Shown piece by piece: positions 46,347-56,893 of a DNA stretch of 64,000 bases; positions within the stretch are counted from its first letter, which is position 1; each line of letters starts with the position of its first letter. Position numbers and translations under genes: made by a program. The notes beneath the pieces were generated by a model. The model did no database searches. It worked only from the letters and a program-made list of their open reading frames with translations, and was not told where the DNA came from. The DNA is from Escarpia spicata (Eukaryota > Annelida > Polychaeta > Sabellida > Siboglinidae). Location: positions 34,318,792-34,382,791 of the forward strand of contig OZ023207.1 in NCBI GenBank assembly GCA_963995525.1, written 5' to 3'.

Positions 46347-47213
46347 ATTATATGGCGGTGTCTATCACGAGAAAGCGTCCTTCTTGCAACTGCTGGAGGA
46401 CGAGGGCATCTACGTGGAAGACGTTTTGCGCTACTACCCGTACAGAGCAACGCTCGATTACGAGTGCTACCTCGAAGAGGCGGGTCTACCCTAGGAGAGG
46501 CACGAGGCACGAGATTATTGGTGTGTATCTCGCCTCAAATTTCCCCGGCTATGAGTCAGCATAGTGCTTGGTCACGACCGGGGATTCGAACGAGCTCACG
46601 AAGCTCATGGTGACAACAGTGGAAGAGATAAGCGAGGCTGCGCGCAAAGCGCTGGAACCGTCGGGCCAGCCTATCTTCAAATAACTCGCCTCATTCCAGA
46701 TAGAGTGGAAAGAACCCGTCCACCACACTGATAGATCACGTTCACCTTTTCAGCTCACCGTATTCGTTTTCAACTCGGGCATGTACGATCGATCTGAACG
46801 TAGTAAAGAAGTGCCTTACCCCCTTCTCATGTGCGACGAGCGGGACGTGTCGTCGGCGTTTGTTATCAACAGGAACAAAAACTTGATTTGTCTGTCGACG
46901 AGGACTCAAATTCCTGGACGTCGCCATCTACCTCATTCCCAGGTTCAGCTACGACAAGATCCTGAAAGCCTACGGATATGTGGTAGCGAAAGGTCACTTT
47001 CCCTACGAATATCTGTACGATCTGCGGAAATTGGATGACACCTAGCTTCCTCCGAAAGAGTCACCTGAAACGTGAGGGTATCTCCGACGAGAACTTCGAG
47101 CGACGCCAGGCGGTGTGTCGCGACGAAGGCATGAAGACACTGCGGGACTCTTTGGTCAGGTACATCAACAGGCAAGTGAACCGGTTATTGGAGACCGTAA
47201 GCAGTTCGCCTTC
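46347..47213 (+). pseudogene. Polinton/Maverick B-family DNA polymerase, segment 1 (exonuclease region)
   Basis: Protein-primed-type PolB of Polinton elements replicates the element. This first segment holds the 3'-5' exonuclease half. It reads RYYPYRATLDYECYLEEAG (about 46425-46490, Exo I with D-x-E). Next come ISEAARKALEP (about 46635) and VFNSGMYD (about 46768, Exo II-type). FSYDKILKAYGYV, KGHFPYEYLYDLRKLDD (about 46950-47040, Exo III-type) and GISDENFERRQAV (about 47070) follow. The frame changes at least four times and has stops at about 46491 and 47043. It ends at QFAF (about 47213), where an L2-like LINE is inserted. Codon GC is higher than in the flanks, as in the other Polinton genes here. 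The N-terminus before RYYPYRAT is mostly missing. Assignment rests on ordered motifs and on the matching downstream segments. Confidence 0.85.
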
Positions 47214-47375
47214 TAATAATAAATAATAATAAGATAACTTCTATTGCGCCTAAATCTTTGGAAACCAAGCTCAGAGGCGCATCAAAACAAAAGGATTGGT
47301 CAATCTCAAAATCCATAAGTAGTTTTCCAGTTGTCAACAGATGGGTCAAGGCGCTAGGGAGCTACGGTGGATAAG
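47213..47375 (-). mobile_element. 3' end of an L2-like LINE (continues at 51720-52760)
   Basis: On the minus strand GATGCGCCTCTGAGCTTGG, then GATTTAGGCGCAATAGAAG, runs into (ATT)n at 47212-47235. It matches the 3' ends at 43590-43700 and 56815-56893. The orientation and the fit to the coding part beyond the CR1 show that the two pieces are one element. Confidence 0.8.
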
Positions 47376-47480
47376 CAAAGTTTTTAACAAGATTTAACAA
47401 GATTGCCATCCAGAGAATTAACTCTAGATGGCAAGTGGACAAGGAAGCCCTTTGGCTTATCTAGAGTCCAACCCTTTATC
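47376..47480 (-). mobile_element. CR1 3' UTR with terminal hairpin and tandem decamer
   Basis: Read on the minus strand, GCCATCTAGAG, a 6-base loop and CTCTGGATGGC form an 11 bp stem with one wobble pair (47404-47431). It is followed by ATCTTGTTAA twice at the very end. A 3' stem-loop with a short terminal direct repeat is the established CR1 3' signature used for reverse-transcriptase recognition. Confidence 0.8.
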
Positions 47481-50348
47481 TACATATATCCAGCCCTTCT
47501 AAGGTATGTGTCGAATTTATTTTTAAACATATTCACACTACTAGCACCCACGCAATCATCAGATAATCTGTTCCATTCATTCACAGTCCGTTGTGAAAAT
47601 GAGAACTTTCTTACGTCTAATCTACACTGCTCCTTTACTAATGTAACTTTATGTCCTCTAGTCTTTCTATCTTTCTTAACTGAAAAAAACATGTTTCTAT
47701 CAATATTTTCATAACCATTCAATATTTTAAACACTTCTATCTGATCTCCTCTCAACCTCCTGTCTCTAGTGTTGTTAAACCACATTCTTTTAGGCGTTTT
47801 TCATAACTAAGATCCCTCAGTTTTGGTATCATTTTAGTCGCTCTCCTCTGTACTCTTTCTAGCATATCTATGTCCTTCTTGCGGTATGGCCTCCACGCTT
47901 GTATACAATATTCTAAATGAGGCTTAACTATTGTTTTGTACAGCGGTATTATTAGTTCTTTTTCTTTATACACTATATTTCGCCTAATCAATCCAAGGAT
48001 TTGATTTCCTTTTGAAGCTGCAATTCCACACTGCTCTGAAACCTTCATGTCAGCACTAATTGTCAGCCCTAAGTCTTTTTCTATTACAGTAGTATTTAGT
48101 ACAGTTCCCCCCATTGTATATTCTACATATTCGTTCCCATGTCCTGTGTGAAGGCATTTACATTTCCCAAAACTGAACAACATTTGCCACTTTTCAGACC
48201 ATTTGATCAACCTGTCAAGATCATCTTGTAAATGCTGTCTATCTCCATCACTTTTAATCCTTCTAAACACTCTTGTATCATCTGCAAATTTCAACACCTT
48301 GCTAGCTATATCATCGTCCAAATCGTTTATATACATTAAGAATAATATTGGTCCCAGTACTGATCCTTTTGGAACCCAACTCAAAACTGATTTCCAGTTT
48401 GAAGCCTCCCCATCAACAACTACTCGTTGTCTTCTGTCAATCAGCCATTTTTCTATCCAGTTAATTATACCATTTCCTATGCCATGGGTCTTTAGTTTAA
48501 GCAGTAATCTCTGATGTGGCACTTTGTCGAAAGCTTTTTGAAAATCTAAGTAGATGATATCTACTGGTGATCCATCATCTACCCACATAGTGATATCTTC
48601 CAAAAAACATAACATATTTGTTAAGCATGACCTCGCTTTTAGAAACCCACGTTGAGATGGGTTTATCAAGTTATGTTTAACAAGAAAATCCACTTTCTAA
48701 TAATTAAAAAATCACCGATGTTAAACTAACTGGTCTATAATTATTTGACTTGTTTCTCGAACCTTTTTTAAATAACGGTATAATGTTTGCTTCTTTCCTT
48801 TCTAAAGGAACCACTCCCTCTTCTAATGACAAGTTGAATACTGTTGCAAGCGGTATGCTAATTTGTTCTACAATTTCCAATAGTAGTTTGGGTGGAATAC
48901 CATCCACTCCAGGTGATTTGTTATCCTTCATAGCCCTAATTTTCTTAGCTACCATTTCTGGGGTTACGATTAACTGTCTTAAATTGTCTGATTCTGCCCC
49001 CTTGAACTTAGCCTCTGGTACTGGCAGTGAACTAGTGTCTTCTCTGGTAAACACTGAACTAAAATACTCATTCAGGTCTTCTGCCATTAAGAATCCTTCT
49101 GATATTATATTTCCAGCACTATCTTCTAGAGAACCGACTTTATCCTGAACTTTCTGTTTGCTTCGAACATACGCATAAAAACTCTTCCTGTCATGTTTTG
49201 TATTACAAGCTAATTTATGTTGATAGCTTCTCTTTGAATTTCTAATTTCAGCTGTAGCTTGGTTTAGTGCTTCTTTATAAATGTTGTAGTCTTCGTCATT
49301 TCCAGTACGTCTGTATGACTTTCACATCATTTGTTTATACTTAATTTTTCTAATATCGTCTTTCAGTGTTTCTTTTTGGTTCGTTTCCCGTGTTTTTTAA
49401 GGGACAAAATTTGACGATGGTGCATTCAATTTCACTCTACGATATTCCAGCATTCTGTTGCTGTCTTATTCTTCAGTGTGTTATTCCAATCTATCTTTGC
49501 TAAATATTTCCTTATGTCCTTATATTTTCTTTGTGGAAATTTCTCCTGTACTGCTTTTTACTATTCCTTTCTGATTTTACTTTGCTGGTAAAATGTATCT
49601 GGTTGTGATCACTATTCCCCAGTAGCTCACATATCCTGACATTGTCAACTAATTCATTCTGTGAGGACAAAACTATGTCAAACACATTCTCTCCCCTGGT
49701 TGGTTCTAGCACATGTTGAGAAAGGAAACTATCTTGTACAACAATTAAAAACGTGTGGTCCTCACTACCCATACTCTGTAGAGATTTCCATTTTATATGC
49801 CTATGGTTGAAATCCCCCATAATAACACAGTCCCGTCTGCTCACTTCCCTTATAGCGTTTTGTGTTTTTTCATTCTCTTCTATGCTTATGTTTGGACTTC
49901 GATAAACTAATCCAACCGTTAACGTTGAGTTTCCTGTAACTATGTTACACCAAACAGCTTCTTCGCAATCTGCTTCTCTGTCTAATTTTATTTCATAAGC
50001 CTGGATAGATTATTTAATATATAAAATAACTCCACCTCCCCTTCTTCCTATTCTATCTTTCCTAAATATTACATATCATGTCAGTCCCAATTCGGCATCT
50101 GATACATCGGTGGTTGCCCATGATTTGGTTATACCTATTACGTGAGGGTCAATATCTTCTACCATTATGTTTAGTTCATTTCTTTTGTTTACTATACTCC
50201 TTGCATTTAAACAAACATATTTATATCCAGCTTCAGGACAGTTTTCCAGACTGTTCTTTGCTGAATTATTGTTGCTGTCGTTATCTATGCCTCCAGTTTC
50301 AGGCTTCTCTGCGAGTCCCCCCTGCGAATTTAGTTTAAATAGATGCAA
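47480..50348 (-). pseudogene. CR1 LINE ORF2 (endonuclease and reverse transcriptase), few breaks
   Basis: This is the enzyme ORF of a nearly full-length CR1. The endonuclease starts YKYVCLNARSIVNKRNEL (about 50200) and DIDPHVIGIT. It continues with CVIMGDFNHRHIKWKS (about 49820), the SDHNQI motif (about 49590) and a linker with several breaks (49090-49510). RT fingers read KKIRAMKDNKSPGVDGIPPK and SNNYRPVSLTSV (48704-49087). The RT core is open for 313 residues (47752-48693): YLDFQKAFDKVPHQ, GSVLGPILFLMYINDL, the catalytic KFADDTRVF, and the thumb LERVQRRATKMIPKL. A single shift near 47760 leads into the C-terminal EWNRLS/MFKNKFD region (47480-47785). Breaks near 48700 and in the linker make it inactive. 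It is one of the youngest-looking elements here. Confidence 0.92.
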
Positions 50349-51715
50349 CCTGTCCCACTGTCAACAGATCACAGCAGATTTTCTTAGAATACTGCTGCAC
50401 CCTTTCCACTTAGATGGAGGCCATATCTCATGTACATATCTTCTCTCCCAACAAAGTACCCCCATCAATCTATGAATCCCACGCCACACATCTGCTCAAC
50501 CAGTTCGTTGATCGCCATCCTCTTACAGTTTCTGTATGATGCCCCCCCTTCCTCCCATTACTGGCAAAATTCCTGAGAGAACAACCTGTTTCACTCTTGT
50601 CTTCTTTAGCTTTCTTAATAGATGTCTGTACTTCTGAACTACCCCAGTTGTTCCCTCCTTGTCTGCATTGTTTGTCCCTACGTGTACTAGTATAGCCCCT
50701 CCCTTGCCATGCCCCAATACCTTCTCTACCCTTTCGGTCACATGCTCTATCCTAGCCCCCGGTAGACATACAACAACGTCCTTCCCCTCGCATACAGTCT
50801 TGTCTGTTTTTCTCAGAACTGAATCGCCCATAAACACTCTCTCTTTTCTCCTTGCCCCCTCAATCACTGCCTCGGAGTAGCTCCTCCGGTTTGCATATGT
50901 CTGGTTGTCGTCTTTTCCACTTGCCGTCTTCTCTCCTGTCACATTCTCTTCCATTCCATTCTTTCCTGTCGCGTTTTCTCTTGTCCCCTTTCCTCCTGTC
51001 ATCTTCTCGTCTAGCACATTTACTCTCACTTCCTTTCGTCCCATCATCATTCCTCCCATCAAATTTTCTTCTCTCCTCTCCCGTCCCTTTTCCCCGGCTA
51101 CCTCCTTCACTACGGTCACTTTCTCCCCTGTCACCTTCACGCCTGTCATGTTTTCTGTTTTGCTGAACACTCTGTCTTCTTCCATCATCTTCTGTCTCAC
51201 AGTCTTACCAACTGCCTCTGTGGTATATACCTCTTCACCACCTGTATCGCTGTCGCGTCTCTCCTCGCTCTCTACAGTCTGACTACCTGTTGATCTATGC
51301 CCACTGACCCGTTTTCTTTTCCTCTGCCGAACATTTTTCTTCCGTCCCTCTCTCTTCTCAATTTCTTGTTCCTTCGCACCGGTCACCTTCCCTCCTCTCA
51401 GTCTCCTTTCTTCAGTCTCCGTGTCACAACTCTGCTCCTTCTGTGTTGTAGAATTCTCAACTCTCTCCGCGTCATCTCTCTCTGCTCCATCTATGTTGAG
51501 TCTCACCTCCATCTCCTTCACTATATCCGTCAACTTACACACCTCCTTCATCATACATTCCACCCTCAGACACCCCATATACCGAAAGGTGAATCCGTCA
51601 TCTTTGGTCTCTGCCCATGATTTTGGACAGCCAGACAACACAAAATCCGCCCAGCTATGGCAGTCGTTGCAAACTAAGTATAGTTTTGCCCTGAGTTGCC
51701 GCTTGCAAGGTGCTA
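50340..51715 (-). pseudogene. CR1 LINE ORF1 (PHD-like finger, charged linker, SGNH esterase)
   Basis: The minus strand has CNDCHSWADFVLSGC, then FTFRYMGCLRVEC (51590-51690), a PHD-like zinc finger. A long Lys/Glu/Arg/Thr-rich linker with G-E-K-V/T repeats follows. The esterase domain has block I VFMGDSVLRK (about 50840), a GTN block HVGTNNA (about 50690) and SGILPV (about 50570). After a frame break near 50525 come RMAINELVEQ and YGLHLSGKGAAVF (about 50390-50440). In SGNH enzymes the last block is D-x-x-H; here Tyr stands at the Asp position. ORF1 proteins with PHD and esterase domains are typical of CR1 and bind the element RNA. The 5' end is lost about 20 codons before the finger, at 51715. 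The open plus-strand frames opposite it are shadows of the skewed linker. Confidence 0.9.
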
Positions 51716-52760
51716 TATCAGAATTTATTTATGTTCAAAATAGTTGTTATATAGTCTTTGAAAATACTTTTCTGTGTACAATTTACACCAGATTGTTTAG
51801 GTTATAGTTAGTTAGATTTGTTTTAAATATACATTTTTAAATGACAACGAAATTTTGTAATATTTTGAACTGATCTAACTCTAAGAGGGAGCATATTCCA
51901 AAGAGTTGGTGCAGCAACAGTAAAAGCCCTTGTTCCAATGTTAGTGTTGACTCTAGGAACAAAAAGTAGGTCAGAACTAGATGATCGAAGCTGGATAGGT
52001 TTTCTTACAGGAGTAAGCAATCAATGCAAATAAGATGGTTGCTTATTGGACAGTGCCTGGTATATAGTGGCACAGATCTTAAATATTATACGATATCGTA
52101 CAGGAAGCCAATGCAAAGACTTCAAAAGTGGTACAGAGCGAGAAAAACGAGGAGAACTTGTAACTACTCTTCCTAGCCAATTTTGGACACGCTGAAGTTT
52201 TGTGATATCCTTGCTAGCGATATTATAAAGGAGGGAATTGCAATAGTCAAGTCTGCTGCTAACAAGCGCTGTTGTAATATTAGTAGCAACAGAAAATGAC
52301 ATATACCGGCGAATACTTCGAAGATCACGAATATGATAAAAACAGCAGCTACATGTTTGAGATATGTGTTGTCGGAAATTGAAGTTACTGTCAAAGATCA
52401 CTCCTAGATTCCGCACCGAGGTTGCTGGCGTGATATACTGATTCAAAATATGCGTAGGAAAAAACGTCCAGTTTACTACGCTGCATTGGAGTACCAATAA
52501 CGATCAATTAATTGCATTTAATTTCAACTTGCTGTCAGCCATCCAGTGGAGTATATCTTGAAGGCAATCATTAAGTTGGTTAAGGGAGCGATTTGTATCC
52601 GGGGTAGCCAATATAATGTAGATATGAGTATCATCAGCATAAAGATGATGATCCAAGTTATGTCTTTGTATAACAGAGCTTAGTGGCGTGGTGTAAAGAG
52701 TAAAAAGCAAAGGCCCAAGAACAGAACCCTGGGGAATACCAAATAAAGCCGGCAGTGTAG
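51716..52760 (-). mobile_element. L2-like LINE, RT 3' half (5' side of the CR1 insertion)
   Basis: The minus strand reads [20 protein letters not shown], then [15 protein letters not shown] (52504-52740) with intact YADD, then [11 protein letters not shown] frame change follows. Next are the thumb and C-terminal region NLGVIFDSNFNFRQHISQTC, SSRLDYCNSLLYNI, LKSLHWLPVRYRIIFKIC (52021-52497) and, after a stop, VAAPTLWNMLPLRVRSV (51823-52020). The 5' side begins exactly at the Polinton polymerase (about 52760). The 3' UTR is cut near 51716 by the CR1, and its tail lies at 47213-47375. It is the best preserved member of this family in the window. Confidence 0.9.
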
Positions 52761-54315
52761 GATCGACATGTTCAAAATCGGCATAAGCTTACCAGAACAA
52801 TCGCTGCTCTACCTGTTGAACGATCTTCCGCTGACGACCCACTTTTCCATGTTTAACGAGCCGAACAAGGATATACAACACCTCGTGCAATCCGAGAACG
52901 CTTGTATTTTCACGGCATGTTGACGTCACCAAGCTATATCAGGAAGAGTACGATGACGCCGCCCGGACGCGTCGCTCTATTGTCGGCTACGACACGAGCG
53001 CCTTGTATATCTGGGCTCTCACCCAAGACATGACGACGGGTTGGTATACGTCGCAAGGAGAATTCCTTTCGCCCAAAACTGGTGTACAAGCATGGCCGTA
53101 TGGCAGCAGAGTGGTTGACGTTCGAAAGCCGCACTGGTGCGCTACACATACGTAACCAGCTCATCGATAGGGAGTAGCGAATTGGCAAGTACATCGTCGA
53201 CGGGTGGTGCCGGGAGACGCGGACGGCGTACCATTTCCAAAGGTGCTTCTTCCACGGTTGTCCGTGCGCGGAGAAGGAGACGAACGAGGACAACGGTAAA
53301 CCCATGGCTCAAATTTACGCCGAGACGTGGCTCAGCACAGTGAACCTTCGCCGCATCGTCACCGTCAGTGTACCTTCACCGCATCGTCACCGCCGTCAAG
53401 ATGTGGTAGTGCCGGTGGAGAGAGGCGGTGAAGAACGAACCGGCATTGAAAGCCTTTCCGTGGACCACCTCCCCCCCCCGACGACAGCTCGCGAACCATC
53501 AGCTCACGCAGGCACGGGTGTTGGAGGCTGTGCGCGACGGTACGCGGTTCGGTCTCGTAGAATGCGACATCATCGTGCCGGAGGAGCTGCGCGACAGATT
53601 CGCCGAGATGCAGTCTGTTTTAAGTACACATACGTCATTCGCGACGATCTCTGTCCGTTGGTGCGTCTCTACGCCGAACAGCACGACCTCCTGACTCGAT
53701 CTCAACGCACTCTCATGGTGAGTTTTATAGTGTCAAGATTTCTTTCGGCACCTCCATACTGCGATTCTATATGGAGAAAGGACTCGTCTTCGACCACGTC
53801 TACCAGCTCATCGAGTACGACCCGGAACCGCGCTTTCGTCGAATCAGAGAGTCTGTTTTCTCTGCCCGTCTGGAGGCCGACGGCGACCCCGATAAGGTCA
53901 TCATCGGCAACACGTTTACACTGCTGGGGAACAGTAGTTACGGTAAGACGAACACTCTCCGTGACCGTCACCGAGGCATCAAGTACTGCACAACTTCCTG
54001 TGCCTCGACTCTGATTAACGATCGACGATTCCGGCAACTCAACGTCGTCGTCCCCGACAGCGTCCATGGGGTGGCGCCTAAAAAGAGGACCGTCACCTAG
54101 AGTCTTCTCATCCAGATTAAGCACTTCGTTTACCAGTACGCCAAGCTTCGCATGCTCCAGACCTACTGCGACTGCAATAATATCTACTTACCCCGATGTA
54201 TATTCCAGTGCTGCGTTATGTACACGGATAGCGCCTACTTGATGATCGCAGGACAGACTACCGACGACCTCGTTGGCCCGTTCAAACGCGAACCCTACTT
54301 GGTGGCTCTAGTCGT
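52760..54315 (+). pseudogene. Polinton B-family DNA polymerase, segment 2 (polymerase domain)
   Basis: Continues the exonuclease segment after the LINE block. Readable islands, in order: [20 protein letters not shown] (52768-52830), VGYDTSALYIWA (about 52990, motif A type), and RIGKYIVDGWCRETRTAYHF then CFFHGCPC (about 53175-53270, the protein-primed insert). VLEAVRDGTRFGLVECDI (53518) follows. Next come HVYQLIEYDPEPRFR and DPDKVIIGNTFTLLGNSSYG (motif B, 53890-53942), and FVYQYAKLRMLQTYCD (about 54127). Motif C reads VMYTDSAYL (about 54214), with Tyr where the first catalytic Asp of D-T-D-S belongs. The frame shifts many times and there are stops. Readability ends after LVGPFKREPYL (about 54300). 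GC is clearly higher than in adjacent insertions. Confidence 0.9.
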
Positions 54316-55440
54316 AGTTTTGCGACACTCTCATGGATGCCTACGTGCAGTGCTGAATCGCCGGGCGATCATGGGATACCGCCGACTAGAAGTGCTGTGT
54401 TACTCACAGGGTGTACGGTTAGAGAACGCCGGGACACGACTTCGCCTTTTCACTTACAAATTTTGTTATGGCTGTGGTAACAATGCTATTGGCGCTGTGA
54501 TCGGTTGCTGAAAAGAAAAAAGCGCACGCGGCCTTTATCAAGCATGAACCCGCCGAAAGCATGATAGATGAATAAGCTGAACTGACCTGTATGTAAAAGC
54601 ATGGCGAGCAATTAGGAAGACGTCAACAGAATAGGTTCTATATGTTTATTTCTCACTTCGCTGACGTATTGTCCTGTCAATAATATTGTTGAATGTATCT
54701 TATTGGACTATTACAACGCAAATTGTTACATCGGCAATATACTAATATACGCGTTCACAAGCACAGACAGAACAAATATTATATTCACAATGTAGCGCTA
54801 CTTAACTGAGATGGTAAAGAAATGTCTGCATCAATGTTGATTTATTTGATGTTGATCAACCAGCCTACAGACAGTAGTGAACGATGTGAACGTTGAGATG
54901 AGTGTGAGATTCTTACGTCTATGGAAGCAATGTTTCAGGTTTTACCTATGCTGTTTACCGGTATACGATTATAAACTAATCGCGTACATTTCAAATGCCT
55001 TCACCTACAGTGTATGTTCTGCCTGTTTATGGAGGGGCTATACAAGTGCAGCCAACAGCTAGTGCGAGAAGGCGTCAAGCACTGGGTCGTGGATAACAAA
55101 AAGTGTTGTTGGCCGACCTGTCAATGCAAGACGCGTGGCTGAACATGCCTTCGCCAAGGATGACAACGTCGTGAAGAAAAGATGAGCAGTTCCTCACAAC
55201 CTAGCATATGCAGTCGGTGAAAAGATTGCTTTGGGGAAAACATTTTATTCACTATGTCTGCAGGTATTGATAACTAGCTGTTATTAACAGAATTACTACG
55301 TGTTTTACTTAGATAAATATTCTTATCAAACTTTAATAGGCCTATAACAAAAAGCTTTTCATTTGCTTAATTTACAATTATTTTATTTCATCCTTTATAT
55401 GTTTACTTATTATAAGACTATCGGAGTGAGTATGATATTG
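54316..55440. other. unassigned sequence inside the second polymerase break
   Basis: Only AEKKKAHAAFIKHEPAES-like codons near 54512-54565 might be polymerase. The rest shows no coding pattern or repeat I can name. It separates polymerase segment 2 from the LINE at 55.4 kb and could be part of another insertion. Confidence 0.35.
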
Positions 55441-55449
55441 TGTGCATGT

Positions 55450-56893
55450 TTATTTACTTGGTACAATAACAAATATCATACATTTATCACTGAGTTCGGG
55501 TAAATTTCCAGATGATTTTAAACATGCACATGTAAATCTTGTTCTCAAGAAGACTTCTCTGCCAAAAGATGATTTCAAAAATCATGACCAATTTCTAATC
55601 TTAACTTTATTTCTAAGATACTTGAGACAGTTGTAGCAAGCCGTCTAAGATTTCATATCAGTTCAACTTTTTTATCCAGTGTGCCAAACTTTGATCAATG
55701 TGGTATGGCATATCTGGCACGGCTCTGACCTTGTTTTCTTCATGTCTAACCAATATACATTAATATATAAGGATAACTAATTACTTGTCAACCGCACTCC
55801 CCACTTTATGTGGCATTCCCCAGGGTTCCGTTCTTGGACCTTTGCTTTTCACTCTCTACACTACGCCACTCAGCTCTGTAATCCAAAGTCATAACTTGGA
55901 TCATCACCTTTATTCAGATGACACACACATCTACATTTCCTTGGCCACGCCCGATACAAGTCACTCCCTAAACCGACTCAACGATTGTCTCTAAGATGTT
56001 TTCTTACGGATGACCGACAACAAATTAAAGTTAAATGCAGACAAAACTTAATTTCTCATCTTTGGTACTCCAATGCAGCGAGGTAAACTTATTGATTTTT
56101 TTCCAACATACATCCTGAGTCAAAATATCACACCAGCAGCATCAGTACGGAATCTAGGAGTGACCATTGATTGCGACTTCACCTTCAGACAACACATATC
56201 CCAAACGAACGTAACGTTGCTGTTTTATCATATCCGTGATATTCGTCGCATTCGCTTTCTGTCGCTGAGACTATCGCAACAGCTCTTGTTAGCAGCAGAT
56301 TAGATTATTGCAATTCCCTCCTTCATAATATTGCCATCAAGGATATTGCAAAACTACGACGTGTCCAAAATTGTTTAGCAAGGGTAGTCACACAATCTCT
56401 TCGATTCTTCCGCTCAGTACTACTTCTAAAATCACCGCCTTGGCTCCCCGTGCGTTATCGCATTATGTTTAAGATCTGTGCAATCACCTACCAAGCCCTT
56501 TCATCCAAACAACGTAATTATTTATTATACTCAATGCTCACACCAGCTAGACAAGCCAGACAACTTCGGTTGTCTAGTTCGAAGTGGCTATCTGTTCCTA
56601 GAGTTTAAACAAAGGCTGGAACTCGATCTTTTTTCAGTTGCCGCGCCAACTATATGGAATTCGCTTCCCGTTAATGTTAAATCAGCAGAAAATATTGTTA
56701 CATTTCGTCGTCACATGAAAACCTAATTTTTCAATATCGCCTATCCTCCATAGATTCCTAGCATATCGTTTGTTAACGACTTTGGCTTAGCACACGAGTG
56801 CGAGAATGCTTGACCCTTTAGTTTTTGTGCGCCACTGAGCTCGGAGTGTCTGAGGATATTGGTGCGTTAGAAGTGATTTATTATTATTATTAT
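55450..56893 (+). mobile_element. L2-like LINE, RT region with internal deletion, 3' end intact
   Basis: The plus strand reads ITNIIHLSLSSGKFPDDFK and LVLKKTSLPKDDFKNHDQF (55442-55636, RT fingers). A deletion of the F-D motif region near 55680 follows. Then come [20 protein letters not shown] and [15 protein letters not shown] (55785-55994; YSDD instead of YADD), NLGVTIDCDFTFRQHISQT (56073-56303), LFSVAAPTIWNSLPVNV (56478-56726), a 3' UTR with GTGCGCCACTGAGCTCGG, and (ATT)n at 56877-56893. Stops and shifts are numerous. It has the same family and 3' end as the copies at 43.6-44.7 kb and 47-52 kb. It lies inside the second interruption of the Polinton polymerase. Confidence 0.88.

Noticed and set aside
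50659..51807. Plus-strand frames of 73-128 codons opposite CR1 ORF1
   Set aside because: Ser/Pro/Phe-rich antisense of the purine-rich ORF1 linker; the minus frame has recognisable PHD and esterase motifs.
53702..54124. A 140-codon minus-strand frame
   Set aside because: Antisense shadow of the polymerase motif B region, which reads clearly on the plus strand.
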